A stretch of 40,781 bases of DNA, taken from assembly GCA_029263195.1 (NCBI GenBank), contig JAJCXX010000095.1, positions 1 to 40,781 on the forward strand, read 5' to 3'. The translations under genes were made by a program, and so were the position numbers. The DNA is from Acidimicrobiales bacterium (GTDB taxonomy: Bacteria; Actinomycetota; Acidimicrobiia; Acidimicrobiales; Aldehydirespiratoraceae). Position 1 is the stretch's first letter. Each line of letters opens with the position of its first letter. Under the pieces are notes generated by a model. That model was not told where the DNA came from. It was given only the letters and a program-made list of their open reading frames with translations, and did not search any database. Below, one piece after another: positions 37,040-40,781 of the stretch.

Positions 37040-38218
37040 TCAACCCCGGGACTTGGCGGGTATTCCAACTCGGGCGGCTCCTTGAGCCCATTCAGGCCAT
37101 CGCTCTCGGCTTTTCTGAGCGAGACGATGGAGCAGCGCTATTGCAGCGGGGTCGTCGTCGCCGGGTCGGGTCTCGATCACACCGTCGGCGACCATCGCGT
37201 CGATCACCGCCCGGCCCAGTTCGGTGCGAATGATCGTGAGTGTCCAGTCGGTCTCGTTTCCGATACCGCCGGTGGAGATGTCGGCGTGTTCGGCCGCGAA
37301 ATCTGGGCAGTGGAGACAGCCGGTGCGAGTCCAGGCGTGGCATTCCTTCAGATTGATCTCGTGGTATCCGCCGTCCTTCGTCCAGATCTGAAAGACACCT
37401 TTGATGTTCATCTTGGCGATGTTGTCTCTTTTCAACCCGTACTTGACCTCGAAAAGTTCATCGAACAAGGCGTCGTCGAAGGACTTCGAGCACAGCAACC
37501 CGATGTTGAGCTTGATCGGCTTGGAGACCTTTCCGATCTTGCGGTGCCACATCACCGGCGCGACGGATGTCTGACAGCTCATCCCCACGAGAGCGAGCCG
37601 ATCGAGTCCCTTCTCGCGGGCTTCGCCGTAGGCCATGGTGTTGGCGGAGTAGGTGTATCGACTTCCTGCCCCGTTGAGCACCTCCTCGCGGTTGGAGGCC
37701 ACCATCGGATGGGCCTTCCACCCCGGGGACCCATCGGGAAGACTCTCGACCCCGCTGGTGAGAGCACCGTCGATGACGTCGTTCTCGAGGCACCATATGA
37801 GGATCGCCGATACCAAGCCTCCGTCTTGACCGGTCTCGTAGACGAAGTCCTCGGAGGCTCGGGTGAGCAGTATGTCGGAGTAGATGCCGGCCATCTCGTC
37901 GGGTTCGCGCTCACGCGCATGAAGATGCCGGTCGGCTTCGGGCTCCCACATCCTGAACCGGGGACACGCCCGTGTGCACGACGTGCAGCCCTTCTGGCCG
38001 TGGACACAATCGTCGGGTCCGAGCTCCTCTTCGAGATGAAAGGGCTGGTAGGCGCCCGGTTCGTGTTCGTAACCGATGACGTCGTGGGGACACGAAATCA
38101 CACAGCCGGCGCAGCCGGTGCAGAGACCGCTGGTGATGACCTCGGTGTGGAGTTCCTTCCATTGGTGGGTCCAGCGCTCCTTCTTCACTGCTGGAGTGGG
38201 CGTCTCGGTCGTCGTCAT
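37040..38218 (-). CDS. FrhB-like coenzyme F420 dehydrogenase beta-subunit family protein
   Basis: A 392-aa iron-sulfur flavoprotein of the FrhB/FpoF family. Two ferredoxin-type 4Fe-4S motifs at the N-terminus: C33-x2-C36-x2-C39-x3-C43-P and C78-x2-C81-x3-C85-P. The FrhB domain follows: ETGQDGGLVSAILIWCLENDVIDGAL, ALVGMSCQTSVAP, NIGLLCSKSFDD and ECHAWTRTGCLHCPDFAAEHADIS, the C-terminal cluster-binding region. Family members move electrons between F420 and Fe-S partners. The ATG at 38218 has TAGCTT 6 nt upstream. The DsbA-fold selenoprotein candidate begins 7 nt after its stop, so the two are very likely co-transcribed. Confidence 0.9.
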   Translation of the reverse strand: MTTTETPTPAVKKERWTHQWKELHTEVITSGLCTGCAGCVISCPHDVIGYEHEPGAYQPFHLEEELGPDDCVHGQKGCTSCTRACPRFRMWEPEADRHLHAREREPDEMAGIYSDILLTRASEDFVYETGQDGGLVSAILIWCLENDVIDGALTSGVESLPDGSPGWKAHPMVASNREEVLNGAGSRYTYSANTMAYGEAREKGLDRLALVGMSCQTSVAPVMWHRKIGKVSKPIKLNIGLLCSKSFDDALFDELFEVKYGLKRDNIAKMNIKGVFQIWTKDGGYHEINLKECHAWTRTGCLHCPDFAAEHADISTGGIGNETDWTLTIIRTELGRAVIDAMVADGVIETRPGDDDPAAIALLHRLAQKSRERWPEWAQGAARVGIPAKSRG

Positions 38219-38224
38219 GGGGCG

Positions 38225-38230
38225 AAGCTA
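38225..38230 (-). promoter_or_regulatory. -10 box TAGCTT of the frhB-like/selenoprotein operon
   Basis: Minus-strand TAGCTT, 6 nt, then ATG (38218-38216). On the other strand TACCCT (38266-38271) is the likely -10 of the YciI-like gene; the two promoters occupy the 80-bp divergent gap. Confidence 0.5.
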
Positions 38231-38299
38231 GCCGGACGGCGTCGCCTTGGCTTACAAGGAACGCCTACCCTGATTGTTCGATCACCAAGAAGGATGGAC

Positions 38300-38584
38300 A
38301 TGCTCTGGGTTGTCATTGCTGAAGACCGTGCCGGGTCCGGAAACCTACGTGGCGACAATCGCGGCGCTCATCTCGATTGGCTGGCGGCGTCCGGCGATCA
38401 AATCGTGAGGGCTGGGCCGTTCACCACCGACGATGGTTCGGCCATGATCGGATCGATGCTGGTGGTCGACTTCCCCGATCGCAACTCTGTCGAGGAGTGG
38501 GCCGGAGGCGATCCGTACGCGATCGCCGGCCTGTTCGAGTCCGTGAGCATCCAGGCCTGGAAGGAAGTGATCAGGCCCGACTGA
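38300..38584 (+). CDS. YciI-like protein
   Basis: A 94-aa ferredoxin-like fold protein of the YciI family: LWVVIAEDRAGSGNLRGDNRGAHLDWLAASGDQIVRAGPFTTDDG with the family His (RGAHLDWL) and a central GSMLVVDFPDRNSVEEWAGGDPYAIAGLFESVSIQAW. Family function is poorly known. ATG 38300 is chosen because AGAAGG lies 7 nt in front of it; ATG 38294 directly abuts that Shine-Dalgarno. It is divergent from the frhB-like operon and ends 3 bp from the convergent PF10118 gene. Confidence 0.85.
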   Translation: MLWVVIAEDRAGSGNLRGDNRGAHLDWLAASGDQIVRAGPFTTDDGSAMIGSMLVVDFPDRNSVEEWAGGDPYAIAGLFESVSIQAWKEVIRPD

Positions 38585-38587
38585 TGG

Positions 38588-39475
38588 TCAACACGATCCG
38601 ATGTCGATCGGTGCGTCCCACGCGGGGATGGTTCCGGTCTCGGAGTCGTAGCTCTGGAGCCACATCGGCATCCATGAGGGATCGGCGAGGTCGCTCGGGT
38701 GGTGGCCGGGAAGGGCAGTCATGGCCATCGTCGGAAGTGCATCGAACGTGAACCGGATGCCCCATGACACGAGCCGTATCCACGTCAGCGGGTTGAAGAT
38801 TCGGCGGGTCTTCCAAAGCTGAGTGATTGTGCCGAGCAGTATGAACCAGGTGAGCAGCACGAAGGCCGTCGCCATGGCACCGACGTATCGCAGGCGCTTG
38901 CCGTCGACGTGCTGCCAGACATCGAACGCCACGTTCTTGTGTTCGACCTCCTCGGCCAAATGCCAGAGGAAGAGAGTCGACGGGAGGGTTTCTGCCCCGG
39001 CGAAGAACTCCCGCCTGTTGGAATCGATCCAGCGGGCCGCGGCGAAGGCAACCGCTTCGAAGCCCGCAGCGAAGGCCACATTGAACTCACGTGAACGACG
39101 ACGCCGGAGCCAGCGGTAGCTGATGGCCAGCCATCGCTCGATTCGTTTCAGCGCGGGATGCTCGGCGGTTACCAGGTCGTTGAACCGGCGGTGGTGGCGA
39201 TAGTGGCCACGCTCCTGCGCGATGTAGGCCCTGGCTTGTTCGGCCAACTCGGGCGCTGTGTCGTTGTCGATGTCGTCGAGGACGGCCCGCACCGAAGCAA
39301 TGACGTACGGCTCGCCGTAGGGCATACCGAGCGATAGGGCGTTGCATGCCGCCGCAAACTCGGGCTTTGAGGGATGCCACTCCGACCGTGTGTCGTCGGG
39401 CCACTCGAACTGGATGGACCGGAATGGAACAGCCGGGTCGGTCGTGGGGCGATCGATCGCCGTGGTTGGCTGCAT
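38588..39475 (-). CDS. PF10118 family putative metal-dependent hydrolase
   Basis: A 295-aa predicted metal-dependent hydrolase (PF10118). It has a ferritin-like helical core with paired E-x-x-H sites: AYIAQERGHYRHHRRFNDLV (E and H-x-x-H-H) and LFLWHLAEEVEHKNVAFDVWQ (H, E-E-x-E-H), a probable di-metal site. A hydrophobic segment (AMATAFVLLTWFILLG) and amphipathic C-terminal region suggest membrane association. Substrate unknown. ATG 39475; the next gene upstream on this strand stops 31 bp before it. Confidence 0.82.
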   Translation of the reverse strand: MQPTTAIDRPTTDPAVPFRSIQFEWPDDTRSEWHPSKPEFAAACNALSLGMPYGEPYVIASVRAVLDDIDNDTAPELAEQARAYIAQERGHYRHHRRFNDLVTAEHPALKRIERWLAISYRWLRRRRSREFNVAFAAGFEAVAFAAARWIDSNRREFFAGAETLPSTLFLWHLAEEVEHKNVAFDVWQHVDGKRLRYVGAMATAFVLLTWFILLGTITQLWKTRRIFNPLTWIRLVSWGIRFTFDALPTMAMTALPGHHPSDLADPSWMPMWLQSYDSETGTIPAWDAPIDIGSC

Positions 39476-39506
39476 CCTCTACGTATCGGCAGACTTGCTC
39501 GCCGGT

Positions 39507-39992
39507 TCAGTCGAGCCGTTTCTCGAGCCAGGTGTCGCACTCGGTTCCGTCGCTGGAAACTTTGGTGATAGTGAATCCACAACTCTTGTAGAGGGCGACG
39601 GCGTCGGTCCAACTGGAAGAGGTTTCGAGGATCACCCGCGTCATGCCCCATTGGGATGCTGTGTCGAGGAGTTCGGCAACCATGGCTCGCGCCAGGCCAC
39701 GGCGTCGGCAATCACAACGGACCGACATACGAACGATCTGGGCGGTGGATTCATTGATGGGAATGCATGTCCCGGTGGCGGCGATCCCGGAGTTGTCGCG
39801 TAGGACGATTGTTCGGCCGTGACCGTAGGTGACAGCGATGTCGTCGAGATCGCGGTTGAGGGAATCGTCTGATTCGCCCCATCGATCAATGAGGCCGGCC
39901 AGTATGAGTGCACGCACGTCGGCCTGATCGGAGGGGATGAAGTCCTCGAACCGAACGGTAGGGGATGGCTCTTGTGGACCGCTTGGTGTCAT
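39507..39992 (-). CDS. GNAT family N-acetyltransferase
   Basis: A 161-aa GNAT acetyltransferase. Motif A, which holds the acetyl-CoA pyrophosphate, is VRMSVRCDCRRRGLARAMVAELL (R/Q-x-x-G-x-A form), followed by VILETSSSWTDAVALYKSCGF (motif B). Substrate unknown. Its ATG overlaps the stop of the next GNAT gene by 4 bp, so the two form an operon. Confidence 0.9.
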   Translation of the reverse strand: MTPSGPQEPSPTVRFEDFIPSDQADVRALILAGLIDRWGESDDSLNRDLDDIAVTYGHGRTIVLRDNSGIAATGTCIPINESTAQIVRMSVRCDCRRRGLARAMVAELLDTASQWGMTRVILETSSSWTDAVALYKSCGFTITKVSSDGTECDTWLEKRLD

Positions 39993-40741
39993 CGCGAGCT
40001 CTCACTGTGGGCGAAGCGGTAGTGGTAGCGATGAGCTTCGCACATTCCGGCCTTTGTGTAGAGCTGCCGGGCCGGGTCGTTGTCGTCCATCACCTGGAGC
40101 CACATTCGATCGGCACCGTGGTGGCGACCGTGTTCGGCCAGGCTCCACAGCACTCGTTGGGCCACCCCGGTTCGGCGGGCTTCCGGAACTGTCTTCATGG
40201 CAGAAATGCCCATCCAGCGGCCGTCGAGCGTCGCTCGACCTCCGCCGAGTGTGTCTCCATCCGGTCCGCTGAGGGTCAGGAAGAGCTGCCGAAGCGGCGT
40301 TGATTTCATTTCGAGCACCCGGTTGGGCTGACCCACCAACTCCTCGAACTCATGGCTCGGGCTTGATTCGATGACCATGGTCGGGGCGTCACCGGCCGAC
40401 GTTCTGGGGTCGGTCGTGAGGTCGTCGATCGCCATGGTCATGAGGATGGCGCCGGGGACCTCGAGATAGCCACGCCGATCGAGCTCAGCGGTGAGATCCG
40501 GGTGCGTCCCGGAGTACATCTGGAACCCGGGTCGAAGCTGGAGCGATTCGTACCACCGCTCGACCTCGTCGACGGCATCCGACGTCGACAGGGCCGGCTC
40601 ACCGGTCGGCCACGCGGAATTGGCTCGTCCGGTTGAGCCGCGATCGCCACGCAGTCGCCAGTCGCCGAGTCGACGCCGGTTGGTGCCGGGCATGGAACGG
40701 TCGCTCAGACCCTCGAGTTGCTCACGCAGCGAGTCGCCCAT
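39989..40741 (-). CDS. GNAT family N-acetyltransferase, two-domain type
   Basis: A 250-aa acetyltransferase. The C-terminal GNAT domain (about 140-245) shows MGISAMKTVPEARRTGVAQRVLWSLAEHG (motif A with R-R-T-G-V-A) and MWLQVMDDNDPARQLYTKAGM (motif B). The first 90 residues resemble a degenerate GNAT half, as in MshD-like and similar two-domain enzymes, though I do not assign mycothiol synthase. ATG 40741 has GGGAG immediately upstream; an in-frame ATG at 40768 lies in the terminal repeat. Coupled to the next GNAT gene by a 4-bp overlap. Confidence 0.85.
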   Translation of the reverse strand: MGDSLREQLEGLSDRSMPGTNRRRLGDWRLRGDRGSTGRANSAWPTGEPALSTSDAVDEVERWYESLQLRPGFQMYSGTHPDLTAELDRRGYLEVPGAILMTMAIDDLTTDPRTSAGDAPTMVIESSPSHEFEELVGQPNRVLEMKSTPLRQLFLTLSGPDGDTLGGGRATLDGRWMGISAMKTVPEARRTGVAQRVLWSLAEHGRHHGADRMWLQVMDDNDPARQLYTKAGMCEAHRYHYRFAHSESSR

Positions 40742-40757
40742 CTCCCAATCTCCCTCC

Positions 40758-40781
40758 CCCCACCCCACCCCACCCCACCCC
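40758..40781. repeat. CCCCA tandem repeat at window end
   Basis: Four copies of CCCCA followed by CCCC run to the last base. It probably reflects a contig end where assembly stopped in a simple repeat. Confidence 0.7.

Noticed and set aside
37040..38218. Selenocysteine in the FrhB-like protein
   Set aside because: Its reading frame is complete with all cluster cysteines encoded normally; the TGA at its end is a true stop followed by the next start.
1..40781. tRNA, rRNA, CRISPR arrays, insertion sequences, prophage genes
   Set aside because: None seen: no direct-repeat/spacer pattern, no transposase or integrase protein, no tRNA-like cloverleaf noticed in the short gaps.

Overview
The window reads as a GC-rich actinobacterial chromosome segment, most likely from an uncultured member of the Acidimicrobiia. 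The grounds are a WhiB1-type regulator, a PdtaS-type histidine kinase, mycothiol-linked families (an Rv2466c-type reductase; the SCO1664/DUF3090/MSMEG_4193 trio), an F420-type FrhB protein, DUF3107 and DUF5317 proteins, many GTG starts, and -10 boxes sitting 6-8 nt in front of start codons (leaderless transcription). No rRNA, tRNA, CRISPR, phage or transposase was seen. Almost every gap is short; gaps above about 150 bp are described individually.

Layout. 1-2.3 kb: acyl-CoA thioesterase, Nudix hydrolase and a TetR regulator. 2-4.5 kb: glycosyltransferase and small membrane protein divergent from a GH63/MGH-like glycosidase. 4.3-7.2 kb (minus strand): class E-like sortase, septum-formation lipoprotein and a DUF5317 membrane protein. 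7.3-14.5 kb: a translationally coupled System I cytochrome c maturation operon, ccmABCDEFGH plus a CcmI-like TPR protein, including a tiny ccmD. 14.5-18 kb: a three-part YceI / cytochrome c / PHM-like copper monooxygenase fusion and a DUF3179 lipoprotein. 18-21.5 kb: Crp/Fnr regulator, SixA-like phosphatase, SufR-like regulator divergent from the Fe-S carrier mrp, and DUF3107. 21.5-25.4 kb: two ArsA/Get3-like ATPases, pdtaS and whiB1. 25.5-30.7 kb: glycerophosphodiesterase, diacylglycerol-kinase-like lipid kinase, etfBA, a Cys/Met-metabolism PLP enzyme and RidA. 30.9-33.6 kb: the SCO1664/DUF3090/MSMEG_4193 cluster divergent from a family 5 uracil-DNA glycosylase. 33.7-36.4 kb: small hypothetical protein, lipoprotein, PPOX-type flavoprotein and class V aminotransferase. 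36.4-38.2 kb (minus): FrhB-like Fe-S flavoprotein followed by a DsbA-fold reductase. 38.3-40.8 kb: YciI-like protein, PF10118 protein and two GNAT acetyltransferases. The window ends in a CCCCA tandem repeat.

The most striking observation is at 36403-37032. A DsbA-fold reductase closely resembling mycobacterial Rv2466c (mycothiol-dependent nitroreductase) has a TGA exactly where the first active-site cysteine of CPWC should be. The frame is intact on both sides, the extended start lies 7 nt after the upstream frhB-like gene, and a perfectly paired 8-bp hairpin with a G-initiated loop begins 14 nt after the TGA, as expected for a bacterial SECIS. I interpret this as a selenocysteine (U-P-W-C) form of the enzyme, in an operon with an FrhB-type protein. 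A conventional gene caller would start at the GTG after the TGA and lose the active site.

Other items worth attention: the copper monooxygenase fused to its own heme c domain beside the ccm operon; a lipid kinase whose conserved N-terminus is reachable only from a CTG start or through a 1-nt frameshift; a near-perfect palindrome in the SufR-like/mrp divergent promoter; a palindrome inside the whiB1 promoter spacer; and a 65-residue C-terminal tail of the DUF5317 protein encoded antisense to the glycosidase gene.
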